From contig NZ_RSFE01000003.1 of NCBI RefSeq assembly GCF_004025325.1, positions 62,001 to 126,000 of the forward strand: DNA of 64,000 nucleotides, given 5' to 3'. The stretch is from Pseudidiomarina gelatinasegens. GTDB lineage: Bacteria; Pseudomonadota; Gammaproteobacteria; Enterobacterales; Alteromonadaceae. Made by a program: the position numbers and the translations under genes. Positions within the stretch are counted from its first letter, which is position 1, and each line of letters starts with the position of its first letter. A model generated the notes under the pieces. That model ran no database searches, had not been told where the DNA came from, and was given only the letters and a program-made list of their open reading frames with translations. Shown in pieces: positions 35,599-45,317 of this stretch.

Positions 35599-37179
35599 TT
35601 AAAGGTCCAGCAACAAACGCTGCGGATCTTCTAACAACTCTTTGATGGTAACCAAGAAACCAACAGATTCTTTACCATCAACGATGCGGTGGTCATAAGA
35701 CAACGCTAAATACATCATTGGTAGAATCTCAACTTTTCCGTCCACGGCCATTGGGCGATCTTGGATTTTATGCATGCCCAAGATAGCGCTTTGTGGTGGA
35801 TTCAAAATTGGTGTTGATAGCAATGAACCAAATACACCACCGTTGGTGATAGTGAAGTTGCCACCTTGCATATCGTCCATGGTCAATTTGCCGTCACGGC
35901 CTTTAATAGCCAAGTCGCGGATACCATTTTCAATTTCAGCGATGCTCATCTTGTCTGAGTCACGCAATACTGGTGTTACCAGTCCACGTGGCGTTGAAAC
36001 TGCAATGCTGATATCGAAATAGTTGTGATAAACAATGTCATCACCGTCAATTGACGCATTGACTTCTGGGAACCGCTTCAGCGCTTCAGTTACGGCTTTC
36101 ACGTAGAAGCCCATGAAGCCTAAACGCGTGTCATGACGTTTTTCAAATTCGTCTTTGTACTTCGAACGCAAATCCATGATTGGCTTCATGTTCACTTCAT
36201 TGAACGTGGTCAACATGGCTGTTGCGTTTTTAGCTTCAAGCAAACGCTTAGCGATTGTTTTACGTAAACGCGTCATTGGTACACGTTTTTGATCACGGTC
36301 GCCAGCGGCTGGTGCTGGTGCACTTGCTGCCTTCGCAGGCTCAGCTTTCTTAGAACCACCGTCCTTCAAATGTTTCTCAACATCTTCTTTGGTGACACGA
36401 CCGCCTTTACCAGTGCCTTTTACGTCAGACACTTTCAAGCTGTTTTCAGCCAGCATACGGCGTACCGCTGGGCCTGCAACTTCGCTGTCGCCTTCATCAC
36501 TTGATTCTTCATTGCTTTCGCTTGACGACTCTTTTGCCGACTCGCTTGAATCAGCAGAAGCACCCGCTTCAACAATACCGATAACGTCATCAGCACCAAC
36601 ATTGGCGCCTTCTTCATGCTTGATTTCAACCAGCACACCGTCAGCAGGAGCAACAACTTCGAGCACAACTTTGTCGGTTTCGATATCAACTAAGTTTTGA
36701 TCACGTGTTACTGCATCACCGGCTTTTACGTGCCAAGTAGCAATCGTTGCATCAGCAACCGACTCTGGTAACTGCGGCACCTTAACTTCAAGCTTTTCGC
36801 CTGAACCTGAGGCTTTCTTCGCAGCCGGCTTATCGGCTTTCTTGCTGTCTTCTTTATCGTCAGCTTTTGCCTCAGACTTTTTATCTGACTTATCGTCTGA
36901 CTTTTTGTCTGATTTTTTGTCTTCCGCAGCGCCTGCACCGTCACCTTTTTCAAGTTTACCGATAACTTCTTCAGCACCGACAGTGGCGCCTTCTTCCGCG
37001 ATGATTTCGCCGATTACGCCATCATCAGGTGCAACCACTTCCAACACCACTTTGTCGGTTTCGATATCAACCAGATTCTGGTCGCGCGATACTTTGTCAC
37101 CTGGCTTCACATGCCAAGTAGCAACTGTTGCATCAGCAACAGATTCAGGGAGTTGTGGAACTTTAATATCAATAGCCAT
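35599..37179 (-). CDS. sucB: 2-oxoglutarate dehydrogenase E2 (dihydrolipoyl succinyltransferase), two lipoyl domains
   Basis: SucB transfers the succinyl group to CoA in the 2-oxoglutarate dehydrogenase complex. The product is 526 residues, longer than the roughly 400 of E. coli. It has two lipoyl domains, residues 3-79 (lipoyl Lys43) and 130-206 (Lys170), each with [15 protein letters not shown]. Lys/Asp-rich and Ser/Glu-rich linkers follow them. A peripheral subunit-binding domain ([14 protein letters not shown]) and the catalytic domain with SYDHRIVDG come after. ATG at 37179 is chosen over TTG at 37185. It follows sucA by 13 bases. Confidence 0.97.
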   Translation of the reverse strand: MAIDIKVPQLPESVADATVATWHVKPGDKVSRDQNLVDIETDKVVLEVVAPDDGVIGEIIAEEGATVGAEEVIGKLEKGDGAGAAEDKKSDKKSDDKSDKKSEAKADDKEDSKKADKPAAKKASGSGEKLEVKVPQLPESVADATIATWHVKAGDAVTRDQNLVDIETDKVVLEVVAPADGVLVEIKHEEGANVGADDVIGIVEAGASADSSESAKESSSESNEESSDEGDSEVAGPAVRRMLAENSLKVSDVKGTGKGGRVTKEDVEKHLKDGGSKKAEPAKAASAPAPAAGDRDQKRVPMTRLRKTIAKRLLEAKNATAMLTTFNEVNMKPIMDLRSKYKDEFEKRHDTRLGFMGFYVKAVTEALKRFPEVNASIDGDDIVYHNYFDISIAVSTPRGLVTPVLRDSDKMSIAEIENGIRDLAIKGRDGKLTMDDMQGGNFTITNGGVFGSLLSTPILNPPQSAILGMHKIQDRPMAVDGKVEILPMMYLALSYDHRIVDGKESVGFLVTIKELLEDPQRLLLDL

Positions 37180-37192
37180 GGTCAATTATCAC

Positions 37193-40000
37193 CTATTTAA
37201 TGGTTAGCGCGTCATCGACTAATTTTTGTTGCTGTTTGTTATGCTCAGACAAATAACCTACTGCTGGTGCGGCCGAAGCTTCACGACCTGCGTAAGTTAG
37301 TTCTGCGCCTTTAGGAATTGCCGCACGGAAGTTGTGCTGACTGCTGTACCAAGCTCCTTGGTTCTGCGGTTCTTCCTGACACCAAACAAAATCTTTCACA
37401 TGCTGATAATCTTTCATGATTTCAGCAACTTCATCTGCAGGGAACGGATACAACTGCTCAATACGAATAATTGCAACGTCCTCTTGCTCACGTTTACGCC
37501 GCTCTTGCAGCAAGTCGTAATAGACCTTACCTGAGCAGATTATCACGCGTTTTACCTTCTTCGGCGTTAACGAATCGACTTCTGCAATCGCATTCTGGAA
37601 TACGCCTGTCGTCAATTCATCAAGGTCAGAAACCGCTAATGGATGACGTAACAGTGACTTCGGTGTCATAACAATTAACGGCCGACGAACCGGTCGTAAA
37701 TGTTGACGACGAATCATATGAAATACTTGCGCTGGCGTGGTTGGCACACAAACCGACCAGTTATGATCAGCGGACAACTGCAGGAACCGCTCCAAACGCG
37801 CAGAACTGTGCTCAGGCCCTTGCCCTTCGTAGCCATGTGGCAGCAATAGCGTTAAACCGCACAATCTGCCCCACTTTTGCTCACCGGAACTCAAGAACTG
37901 ATCGATAACCACTTGGGCACCATTAACGAAGTCGCCGAACTGCGCTTCCCACATCACCATTGATTTAGGTTCTGCAGTTGCGTAACCATATTCAAAAGCA
38001 ACCACGGCAGCTTCTGATAATACCGAGTCATACAATTCGATTTGGCCTTGGCCTTCACGAATATTGTTTAACGGCATATAGGTTGCAGCATCTTTTTGGT
38101 TGTGCAGCACCGCATGACGATGGAAGAAGGTGCCGCGACCGCTGTCTTGGCCAGTCAGGCGAATGTGCACGCCATCGTCAACCAAACTTGCGTAAGCCAG
38201 ATTTTCAGCAAAGCCCCAATCTGCGGCTTTGTCACCTTTCGCCATTTTCATACGCTCGTCGTATACTTTTTGTACACGTGAGTGCAATTTGTATTCTTTC
38301 GGCACGGTACTCATTGCTATACCGAGCTTCTCGACTTCTTGTCGACTGATTTTTGCATCGTAGTCAACATTCCAGTCTTGCCCAACGTAAGGCGACCAGT
38401 CAGACGAGTGGCTCTTCATTTCACGCCATTCGTCCACCACAATTTCGCCTTTATCAAGCGCATCACGGTAATCACTGACAAAAGTTTCAATATCAGATTC
38501 AGCCACAACATTCGCTTGCTGCAAGCGTTCAGCATAGATAGCGCGCGCTACCGGGCGTTTCTTCACCTTGCTGTACATAAGCGGCTGCGTGGCACTTGGC
38601 TCGTCAGCTTCGTTGTGGCCGTGACGACGGTAACAAACCAAATCAATCATTACATCGCGCTTAAACGTATTGCGATAGTCCAATGCTAACTGGGTGACGA
38701 ACACAACAGCTTCCGGATCGTCAGCGTTCACATGGAAAATCGGCGCCTGCACCATTTTTGCAATATCAGTACAGTACTGAGTTGAGCGCGTATCTTCACG
38801 TTTGGACGTGGTGAAACCAACTTGGTTGTTGATAACAATCCGAATCGAACCACCAACTTGATAGGCACGCGTCTGCGACATGTTAAAGGTTTCTTGCACA
38901 ATACCTTGGCCAGTAATCGCTGAGTCGCCATGAATGGTAATTGGTAAAACCTTCGCACCTGTCTTGTCACCAAGACGGTCCATACGAGCACGAACAGAAC
39001 CCATTACTACCGGGTTCACAATTTCTAAATGCGACGGGTTAAATGCTAACGCCAAATGCACGTCGCCACCTGGGGTGGCGAAATCTGACGAGAAACCCGA
39101 ATGATATTTCACATCACCCGAGCCTTTATTATTAATGTGTTTACCGGCAAACTCGTCGAACAAGTCCTGTGGTTTTTTACCCAGAACGTTGACCAAAACA
39201 TTCAATCGGCCACGGTGTGCCATACCGATAACGACTTCTTTACCACCCTGCTCGCCAGCGCGACTAATCAGCGCCTTAAGCATCGGTATTAGGCTATCGC
39301 CACCTTCTAACGAGAATCGTTTGGCGCCTGGGAATTTTGAGCCCAAGTATTTTTCTAGGCCATCTGCGGCGACAAGTTCTTTTAGGATTTTTTTCTGTTG
39401 GTCAGATTTAAATTCTGGACGGCCACGCACACCTTCAAGACGCTCCTGAATCCATCGCTTTTCTTCGGTCGAAACGATGTGCATATACTCAGCGCCAATT
39501 GGGCCACAGTAAATGCTGTTCAGCAGTTCATAGATTTCGCCCAATTTCATGTTGTCTTGGCCAACAGCCAAAGAGCCAACGTTGAATTCTTTATCGAAAT
39601 CGTCTTTAGAGAGTTCGTGGTGCTCGAGCGATAAGTCCGGTACCGACTCTTGTTTCCATAAATCGAGTGGATCAAGGTTCGCGTGCTGATGACCACGGAA
39701 GCGGTACGCATTAATCAGCTGCAAGACTTTCACTTGTTTTTGATCGGGAGCTCCCGCAGTTACCGTACCCGCTTGCTTTAACTTATTTTTTGCAAGCGTA
39801 CGGAACTGTTCACGAACTGCGCTATGCTTCGTGTCCATCCCTGCGCCTTCGCGCGGAAGTTGATCAAAGAAGTTGCGCCACTCATCACTGACCGCTGTCG
39901 GATCGTCGAGATACAACTCGAACAATTCCTCAACATAGGCCATGTTACCACCAGCCAGGTGGGAGGATTCTAGCCAGGCTTGCATTACGCCATCTTGCAT
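37193..40000 (-). CDS. sucA: 2-oxoglutarate dehydrogenase E1
   Basis: SucA is the thiamine diphosphate-dependent decarboxylase of the 2-oxoglutarate dehydrogenase complex. The 935-residue product has the conserved N-terminal segment AYVEELFELYLDDP that helps bind E2, then GMAHRGRLNVLVNVLGK near residue 255, IHGDSAITGQGIVQET near 360, and the thiamine region RRHGHNEADEPSATQP near 450. In the C-terminal half HRHAVLH and LLLPHGYEGQGPEHSSAR are typical. The start has an AAGGA at 6 bases. A terminator separates it from sdhB, so it may have its own promoter. Confidence 0.98.
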   Translation of the reverse strand: MQDGVMQAWLESSHLAGGNMAYVEELFELYLDDPTAVSDEWRNFFDQLPREGAGMDTKHSAVREQFRTLAKNKLKQAGTVTAGAPDQKQVKVLQLINAYRFRGHQHANLDPLDLWKQESVPDLSLEHHELSKDDFDKEFNVGSLAVGQDNMKLGEIYELLNSIYCGPIGAEYMHIVSTEEKRWIQERLEGVRGRPEFKSDQQKKILKELVAADGLEKYLGSKFPGAKRFSLEGGDSLIPMLKALISRAGEQGGKEVVIGMAHRGRLNVLVNVLGKKPQDLFDEFAGKHINNKGSGDVKYHSGFSSDFATPGGDVHLALAFNPSHLEIVNPVVMGSVRARMDRLGDKTGAKVLPITIHGDSAITGQGIVQETFNMSQTRAYQVGGSIRIVINNQVGFTTSKREDTRSTQYCTDIAKMVQAPIFHVNADDPEAVVFVTQLALDYRNTFKRDVMIDLVCYRRHGHNEADEPSATQPLMYSKVKKRPVARAIYAERLQQANVVAESDIETFVSDYRDALDKGEIVVDEWREMKSHSSDWSPYVGQDWNVDYDAKISRQEVEKLGIAMSTVPKEYKLHSRVQKVYDERMKMAKGDKAADWGFAENLAYASLVDDGVHIRLTGQDSGRGTFFHRHAVLHNQKDAATYMPLNNIREGQGQIELYDSVLSEAAVVAFEYGYATAEPKSMVMWEAQFGDFVNGAQVVIDQFLSSGEQKWGRLCGLTLLLPHGYEGQGPEHSSARLERFLQLSADHNWSVCVPTTPAQVFHMIRRQHLRPVRRPLIVMTPKSLLRHPLAVSDLDELTTGVFQNAIAEVDSLTPKKVKRVIICSGKVYYDLLQERRKREQEDVAIIRIEQLYPFPADEVAEIMKDYQHVKDFVWCQEEPQNQGAWYSSQHNFRAAIPKGAELTYAGREASAAPAVGYLSEHNKQQQKLVDDALTIK

Positions 40001-40025
40001 CGCTGTTCCTTCACACTCGTTTTAT

Positions 40026-40058
40026 AAAAAAATAGCCATCCCAGCTGGATGGCTATTT
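40026..40058 (-). terminator. Intrinsic terminator between sdhB and sucA
   Basis: On the minus strand AAATAGCCATCC (40058-40047) pairs with GGATGGCTATTT (40041-40030) around a 5-base loop, followed by a T run. It lies 43 bases after the sdhB stop and 26 bases before the sucA start. In E. coli sdh and suc genes form one operon, so here the link is at least partly broken. Confidence 0.88.
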
Positions 40059-40101
40059 CGATACAGCTCGGCCACTACTATAGCAAATCTGCGCGATTTA
40101 A

Positions 40102-40821
40102 TTAAATCGCGCGATTCAATAGCATGGATTTGATGTTACCAATAGCCTTCGTCGGGTTCAGCCCTTTCGGACATACGTTGACACAGTTCATGATGCCATG
40201 GCAGCGGAAAACACTAAAGGCATCGTCAAGCTCATTAAGACGCTCTTCTGTGGCGGTGTCGCGGCTATCGATAAGGAATCGATAAGCATTCAACAAACCG
40301 GCCGGGCCAATGAACTTGTCTGGATTCCACCAGAACGAAGGGCATGAGGATGAACAGCATGCACAAAGAATACATTCGTACAATCCGTCCAACTTCGCGC
40401 GTTCTTCCGTTGACTGCAAACGCTCACGCGCTGGTGGCGTTTTGTCGTCGTTGATCAGGTACGGTTTAATTTTCTCGTACTGGGTGTAGAACTGACTCAT
40501 GTCGACAATCAAATCACGAATGACCGGTAACCCTGGCAGTGGGCGAACCACAATTTTCTTATCGCCACCTTTAAGGGCTGACAGAGGCGTGATACACGCC
40601 AAGCCGTTTTTGCCATTCATGTTGAGACCATCCGAACCACACACACCTTCACGGCATGAGCGACGGAATGCCAGCGTTGGGTCTTGTTCTTTCAACAGTA
40701 ACAACAAGTCCAACACCATCATGTCACGGTTCTTTTCCACCTCAACGGTGTACTCTTTCATATATGGTGCGTTATCAACATCTGGGTTGTAACGATAAAC
40801 TGAAATATTCAACTTCTTCAT
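40102..40821 (-). CDS. sdhB: Succinate dehydrogenase iron-sulfur subunit
   Basis: SdhB passes electrons from FAD to ubiquinone through three Fe-S clusters. All cysteine motifs are present in the product of about 239 residues: SCREGVCGSDGLNMNGKNGL then AC for the 2Fe-2S cluster (near residue 56), CILCACCSSSCPSFWW for the 4Fe-4S and 3Fe-4S clusters (near 150), and CHGIMNCVNVCPKGLNP (near 207). ATG at 40821 has an AGGTG upstream; a GTG three codons earlier is possible. It lies 15 bases after sdhA and before a terminator. Confidence 0.98.
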   Translation of the reverse strand: MKKLNISVYRYNPDVDNAPYMKEYTVEVEKNRDMMVLDLLLLLKEQDPTLAFRRSCREGVCGSDGLNMNGKNGLACITPLSALKGGDKKIVVRPLPGLPVIRDLIVDMSQFYTQYEKIKPYLINDDKTPPARERLQSTEERAKLDGLYECILCACCSSSCPSFWWNPDKFIGPAGLLNAYRFLIDSRDTATEERLNELDDAFSVFRCHGIMNCVNVCPKGLNPTKAIGNIKSMLLNRAI

Positions 40822-40836
40822 CGTTGTCACCTAACC

Positions 40837-42603
40837 TTAGTAAGTCCGCGCTTTTGGCGGGAATGCGTCACGCAGTTTTGGCTGCATATTCACTTCGCGT
40901 TTTACCACTGAGTCGTCTTCTGGACGATACACAGAATGCACCAACCAGTTTTCATCGTCGCGGTCTGGGAAGTCAGCACGGCTATGCGCGCCGCGGCTCT
41001 CAGTACGGAAGTTCGCTGCTACTGCAGTTGAATACGCAGTTTCCATCAAGTTATCTAGCTCTAAACACTCGATACGCTGCGTGTTAAATTCTTTGCTGGT
41101 GTCATCCAAACGCGCATTTTGCAAGCGTTCACGGATTTTCTTCAGCTCTTCCAAGCCTTCAGCCATTGCTTTACCTTCACGGAATACCGAGAAGTTCAGT
41201 TGCATGCACTTCTGTAAATCTTTCTTGATTTGAACTGGATCTTCACCGTCTTTATTATTTTCCCAACGGCGAACACGAGCCAGAGCGGCATCGATGTCGT
41301 CTTGACGCGCTTCTTTCGCATCGCCAAGTGCTGCCATGGCATCCGCCAAATGCAGGCCGGTAGCACGACCGAACACCACCAAATCAAGCAGTGAGTTACC
41401 GCCAAGACGGTTCGCACCATGTACAGACACACACGCGATTTCGCCACACGCAAATAAGCCATGAATTGGCGTTGCATTGCCTTTCGCATCAATCTGTAAC
41501 GCCTGACCGTTTACGTCAGTCGGAATACCACCCATCATGTAGTGACAGGTTGGAATAACAGGGATTGGCTCTTCAGCTGGATCAACGTGAGCAAAGGTTT
41601 TCGCCAAGTCACAAACACCCGGCAAACGGCTTTCCAGCACGTCACGACCAAGGTGATCCAATTTAAGTTTCAAGTGTGGACCTAACGGGCCTTCACAGCC
41701 ACGGCCTTCGCGAATCTCGGTCATCATCGAACGTGCTACCACGTCACGAGAAGCTAAGTCTTTCGCATTCGGCGCGTAACGCTCCATAAAGCGTTCACCG
41801 TCTTTATTTAAGAGGTAACCACCTTCACCACGGCAACCTTCGGTTACCAAGGTACCCGCACCGGCGATACCGGTTGGGTGGAATTGCCACATTTCCATAT
41901 CTTGTACTGGCACGCCAGCACGCAACGCCATACCAACACCGTCGCCGGTATTAATGTGTGCGTTTGTGGTTGATGCGAAGATACGACCAGCACCGCCAGT
42001 TGCAAGAACAACGGCTTTCGCTTTTACGTAAAAGATTTCGCCGGTTTCAATGTTCAGTGTTGTTACACCAACAATTGCGCCGTCTTCGTTTTTAACCAAA
42101 TCGAGTGCATACCACTCAGAAAACACCGTGGTTTTGTTCTTCACGTTTTGCTGATACAGCAAATGCAACAAGGCATGACCGGTACGGTCGGCAGCTGCAG
42201 CTGTACGTGCTGCTTGCTCGCCACCAAATGCTTTTGACTGACCGCCAAATGGACGTTGATAAACGCGGCCGTCTTCAAAACGAGAAAATGGCAAACCCAT
42301 ATTTTCCAGTTCTAAAATAGCTTCAGGACCGGTTTTACACATATATTCGATAGCGTCTTGGTCACCGATATAATCAGACCCTTTTACGGTATCGAACATG
42401 TGCCATTCCCAGTTATCTTCGTGGGCGTTGCCCAGTGCAACGGTGATACCACCTTGCGCAGATACTGTATGAGAACGGGTAGGAAATACTTTAGACATCA
42501 AGGCACACGTCATGCCTGATTGAGAGATTTGCAAGGCCGCGCGCATACCAGCGCCACCAGCGCCGATTACAACGGCGTCAAATTCAAGTGTTTGTACGCT
42601 CAC
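40837..42603 (-). CDS. sdhA: Succinate dehydrogenase flavoprotein subunit
   Basis: SdhA oxidises succinate to fumarate with covalently bound FAD. The 588-residue length equals that of E. coli SdhA. Motifs are the dinucleotide-binding [15 protein letters not shown] near residue 10, [10 protein letters not shown] with the flavin-linked His near residue 45, HPTGIAGAG near 242 and the catalytic Arg region [14 protein letters not shown] near 280. The C-terminal [17 protein letters not shown] and FPPKARTY are also typical. The start is GTG, directly after the sdhD TAA with no gap, so translation is probably coupled. Confidence 0.98.
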   Translation of the reverse strand: MSVQTLEFDAVVIGAGGAGMRAALQISQSGMTCALMSKVFPTRSHTVSAQGGITVALGNAHEDNWEWHMFDTVKGSDYIGDQDAIEYMCKTGPEAILELENMGLPFSRFEDGRVYQRPFGGQSKAFGGEQAARTAAAADRTGHALLHLLYQQNVKNKTTVFSEWYALDLVKNEDGAIVGVTTLNIETGEIFYVKAKAVVLATGGAGRIFASTTNAHINTGDGVGMALRAGVPVQDMEMWQFHPTGIAGAGTLVTEGCRGEGGYLLNKDGERFMERYAPNAKDLASRDVVARSMMTEIREGRGCEGPLGPHLKLKLDHLGRDVLESRLPGVCDLAKTFAHVDPAEEPIPVIPTCHYMMGGIPTDVNGQALQIDAKGNATPIHGLFACGEIACVSVHGANRLGGNSLLDLVVFGRATGLHLADAMAALGDAKEARQDDIDAALARVRRWENNKDGEDPVQIKKDLQKCMQLNFSVFREGKAMAEGLEELKKIRERLQNARLDDTSKEFNTQRIECLELDNLMETAYSTAVAANFRTESRGAHSRADFPDRDDENWLVHSVYRPEDDSVVKREVNMQPKLRDAFPPKARTY

Positions 42604-42960
42604 TTAGACACCCTCCACCGGCCACACAACCAGTAAACCGGCTAACCAGTAAACGATTAATGCGACACATACTGCATATTGAAGAAAAGCTCGTAAGCCA
42701 GTTTTTTTGACGTAGTCAGTTAGCACTTGGAAGATTCCGATCCAGCCGTGAATCAAAATAGCTGTTAACGCCAACATGGTGAAAATCTTCATGCCCAAAT
42801 GCGCAAACAAATTAGTCCATGTTACGTAAGTTATTACGTCGGCGGAAACTAAAAAGCTCACCATAAAAATGCTGTATAACGCCAAAATAATCGCGGACGC
42901 GCGTAGCAATATAAAGTCGTGGCTACCGCTGCGGCCGAATGTTGAAGCTGCTTTTACCAT
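42604..42960 (-). CDS. sdhD: Succinate dehydrogenase membrane anchor subunit D
   Basis: SdhD, with SdhC, anchors succinate dehydrogenase and forms the quinone and heme b site. The protein of about 118 residues has three transmembrane helices (about residues 20-40, 53-75 and 90-112). The heme-ligand His is in ALTAILIHGWIGIFQVLTDY, and SHDFILLRASAI precedes TM1. The start at 42960 (MVKAASTFGRSG) aligns with the E. coli N-terminus and has an AGGGG at 8 bases; another ATG lies at 42966. It overlaps the sdhC end by 7 bases. Confidence 0.94.
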   Translation of the reverse strand: MVKAASTFGRSGSHDFILLRASAIILALYSIFMVSFLVSADVITYVTWTNLFAHLGMKIFTMLALTAILIHGWIGIFQVLTDYVKKTGLRAFLQYAVCVALIVYWLAGLLVVWPVEGV

Positions 42961-43328
42961 AACCATACCCCTGCTAATACCGAAAGAATGATTGCTAGCA
43001 CGAACACCACTTTTGCGCTAACTCGACCTGAATCAAGCTCTTCAAAGTAGCCCATGTCCATAAACATGTGGCGTACTCCAGCGAGTAAGTGATAGCCAAG
43101 TGCACTCATGATGCCCCACGCAATAAACTTAGCGATAAAGCCAGTTAGTAAGCCGTGCACCAAGTCGAAGCCTTCAGCAGATTTAAGTGAGATAGCTAGT
43201 GCCCACACCAAAAAACCAACGCCAACCAACATAATGACGCCTGAAATACGGTGAAGAATTGAGCTAATGGCTGCAGCCGGGAAGCTGATAGTATTTAAGT
43301 CTAAATTTACAGGTCTTTGTTTTTTCAC
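42954..43328 (-). CDS. sdhC: Succinate dehydrogenase cytochrome b556 subunit C
   Basis: SdhC is the cytochrome b subunit that binds heme and ubiquinone. The 124-residue product has VNLDLNTISFPAAAISSILH followed by RISGV (quinone-site Ser and Arg), three transmembrane helices, and the heme-ligand His in SALGYHLLAGVRHMFMD near residue 83. The start is GTG at 43328: the frame has a stop five codons upstream and no ATG, and the product matches E. coli from VKKQRPVNLD. It heads sdhCDAB, divergent from gltA. Confidence 0.95.
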   Translation of the reverse strand: MKKQRPVNLDLNTISFPAAAISSILHRISGVIMLVGVGFLVWALAISLKSAEGFDLVHGLLTGFIAKFIAWGIMSALGYHLLAGVRHMFMDMGYFEELDSGRVSAKVVFVLAIILSVLAGVWLW

Positions 43329-43804
43329 GATTGTTGTGCCTTAACGAAAAGCATTGTTAACATGCTCGGAACTTCAAACATCCTCGTCTAGTCCTGACGG
43401 CGAGAGGACCCTGTGAGATCGCCGCCAAAGTATATAAGCCATAGTCATGAATTACAATTCCTTAGCGGCCTCTTTCGGTTAAAAACGTAAATTAATTATC
43501 AATAGATCAAGCCAATAAAATTAAGCGTTGAATAACAATTCTACCTTAGTCGCATACAACGCGGTCCTATAACGGCGTATAACACTGACTGACAATTTTT
43601 AATTCCGATTCATGTCATCCAACTTTAACGAAATTTCGTAAAGCTGATGTGTTAAACTGATCAGCTCGATCGATAAAATGATTGATATGTGTCAGCACAA
43701 TTAATTGGTTTAAACAGCCGTTTGAATTGACATTAACGGTTAAGATCAAGTAAATTCTATCGCCCTTTTAGTGATGAAGCAGACTTAAACAAGGAGATTT
43801 CCTT
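43329..43804. other. sdhC-gltA divergent intergenic region
   Basis: A 476-base region with no supportable gene. It holds the divergent promoters of sdhCDAB and gltA. On the gltA side are a PsrA-like operator and a TTGACA promoter. In the middle is a perfect 12-base palindrome ACGAAATTTCGT (43628-43639) with further symmetric flanks. On the sdh side, the leader can form competing hairpins: GTCCT/AGGAC (43391-43395 with 43405-43409) and CGGCGA/TCGCCG (starting near 43399, closing near 43424). A small AGCAT/ATGCT stem (43350-43366) follows them toward sdhC. Confidence 0.7.
43709..43756 (+). promoter_or_regulatory. PsrA-like operator and gltA promoter
   Basis: TTTAAACAGCCGTTTGAAT (43709-43727) is an AAAC-N4-GTTT inverted repeat that differs from the acyl-CoA dehydrogenase operator at only two of 19 bases. 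It abuts a consensus -35, TTGACA (43727-43732), with an 18-base spacer to TAAATT (43751-43756). Its position just upstream of -35 would suit activation or repression. Confidence 0.55.
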
Positions 43805-45085
43805 ATGGCTGATCGTAAAGCCACCCTGCAGATTGACGGCCAATCCATTGAATTGCCAGTATTATCTGGTACAGCCGGCTATGATGTAATTGACGTGCGT
43901 ACTTTAGGCAAGCATGGTTTCTTCACCTTTGACCCAGGTTTCTTAGCTACGGGTTCTTGCGAATCAAAGATTACCTACATTGATGGTGAAAACGGCGTTC
44001 TTCTGCATCGCGGATATCCAATTGATCAGCTTGCGACTCAAGCGGATTATCTCGAAGTATGTTATATGCTGCTGCATGGCGAAGCGCCGACCGAAGAAGA
44101 ATACGCAAAATTCAAGCAAACAATCACCAAACACACCATGGTGCATCAAGGTTTGCACAACTTCTTTAACGGCTTCCGTCGCGACGCGCACCCAATGGCA
44201 ATGCTATGCGCTGTCACCGGTGCTTTATCGTCGTTTTATCACGATGATTTAGACATTCATGATGAAAAACAACGGTTGCGCAGTGGCTATCGCCTTATTG
44301 CGAAAATGCCAACTATCGCTGCTATGGCCTATAAATTTAGTATCGGTCAGCCGTTTGTTTATCCGCGTAACGACCTAAGTTACTCAGAAAACTTCCTGAA
44401 CATGATGTTTTCAGTACCTGCTGAGAACTATAAGATTAGCCCTACTGTTGCGAAAGCAATGGATCGCATCTTTACGCTACATGCTGACCACGAGCAAAAT
44501 GCTTCCACGTCAACAGTGCGTCTAGCTGGCTCTTCAGGTGCGAATCCGTATGCATGTATCGCTGCTGGTGTTGCGTCGTTGTGGGGTCCGGCTCACGGCG
44601 GAGCGAACGAAGCCTGTTTGCGTATGCTAAAAGAAATCGGTTCAGTTGAGAATATTCCTAAATACATCGACAAAGCCAAAGATAAGAACGATCCGTTCCG
44701 TCTTATGGGCTTCGGTCACCGCGTGTATAAGAACTTTGATCCACGTGCAACCGTTATGCGTGACAGTGCGCATGAAGTATTGAAAGAGCTTAAAATCAGC
44801 GACCCGTTACTTGATGTAGCAATGGAACTTGAGCGTATTGCGCTTGAAGACCCATACTTTGTTGAGAAGAAACTCTATCCAAACGTCGATTTCTACTCAG
44901 GTATCATTTTGAAAGCAATTGGTATTCCAACCAACATGTTTACGGTCATTTTCGCGTTATCGCGTACCGTTGGCTGGATTTCACATTGGCACGAAATGAT
45001 GGGCGAGTCGAACCAGAAAATTGGTCGTCCACGTCAACTCTATACCGGTGAATCGAAACGCGACTTCAAACCATTGAAGCGTTAA
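43805..45085 (+). CDS. gltA: Citrate synthase (type II)
   Basis: GltA condenses acetyl-CoA and oxaloacetate, the entry step of the TCA cycle. The 426-residue product is of the NADH-sensitive gammaproteobacterial hexamer type. Catalytic residues are in [20 protein letters not shown] (His near residue 226 region), [29 protein letters not shown] (His near 306) and [10 protein letters not shown] (Asp near 363). An AAGGAG lies 8 bases before the ATG. It is divergent from sdhCDAB as in E. coli and ends at a strong terminator. Confidence 0.98.
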   Translation: MADRKATLQIDGQSIELPVLSGTAGYDVIDVRTLGKHGFFTFDPGFLATGSCESKITYIDGENGVLLHRGYPIDQLATQADYLEVCYMLLHGEAPTEEEYAKFKQTITKHTMVHQGLHNFFNGFRRDAHPMAMLCAVTGALSSFYHDDLDIHDEKQRLRSGYRLIAKMPTIAAMAYKFSIGQPFVYPRNDLSYSENFLNMMFSVPAENYKISPTVAKAMDRIFTLHADHEQNASTSTVRLAGSSGANPYACIAAGVASLWGPAHGGANEACLRMLKEIGSVENIPKYIDKAKDKNDPFRLMGFGHRVYKNFDPRATVMRDSAHEVLKELKISDPLLDVAMELERIALEDPYFVEKKLYPNVDFYSGIILKAIGIPTNMFTVIFALSRTVGWISHWHEMMGESNQKIGRPRQLYTGESKRDFKPLKR

Positions 45086-45104
45086 TTTCACTAATAATTA
45101 GCAA

Positions 45105-45130
45105 AAAGCACTCTTCGGAGTGCTTTTTTT
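45105..45130 (+). terminator. Intrinsic terminator after gltA
   Basis: A 9-bp stem AAAGCACTC (45105-45113) and GAGTGCTTT (45118-45126) closed by the stable TTCG tetraloop is followed by a long T run. It lies 19 bases after the gltA stop. Confidence 0.93.
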
Positions 45131-45243
45131 TATTTTTTTCACCACTCAACTTTTCCCTTTCCAGTCTCATCTAAAACACAAGCCTCTCATATAAGTCTTT
45201 AAATAAAGGGGGTTATCGTTACTTTTCATACACAGGTTAGTTT

Positions 45244-45259
45244 TGGCACGAAAGCTGCA
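45244..45259 (+). promoter_or_regulatory. Candidate sigma-54 promoter of the RND efflux operon
   Basis: TGGCACGAAAGCTGCA matches the sigma-54 consensus TGGCACG-N4-TTGCA with one mismatch. The key -24 GG (45245-45246) and -12 GC (45257-45258) are separated by exactly 10 bases. It lies about 60 bases before the adaptor start, which leaves a normal leader. No enhancer-binding activator gene is adjacent. Confidence 0.55.
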
Positions 45260-45317
45260 TAAGCTCTGGGTACTATGAATTTATAACTAACGTTTGATGA
45301 CTATCGGGATCACACTC

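Noticed and set aside
36838-36960. Short tandem repeats resembling a repeat array (repeated TCTGACTT-like units)
   Set aside because: They encode the Lys/Asp/Ser-rich linker of SucB in frame; units are irregular and there are no spacers, so this is low-complexity coding DNA and not a CRISPR array.
38282-38689. Open frame of 135 codons opposite sucA
   Set aside because: It is antisense to a highly conserved gene, has no ribosome binding site and its translation has no family-like features; the same applies to other long frames opposite glnS, comEC, dapA and hda.
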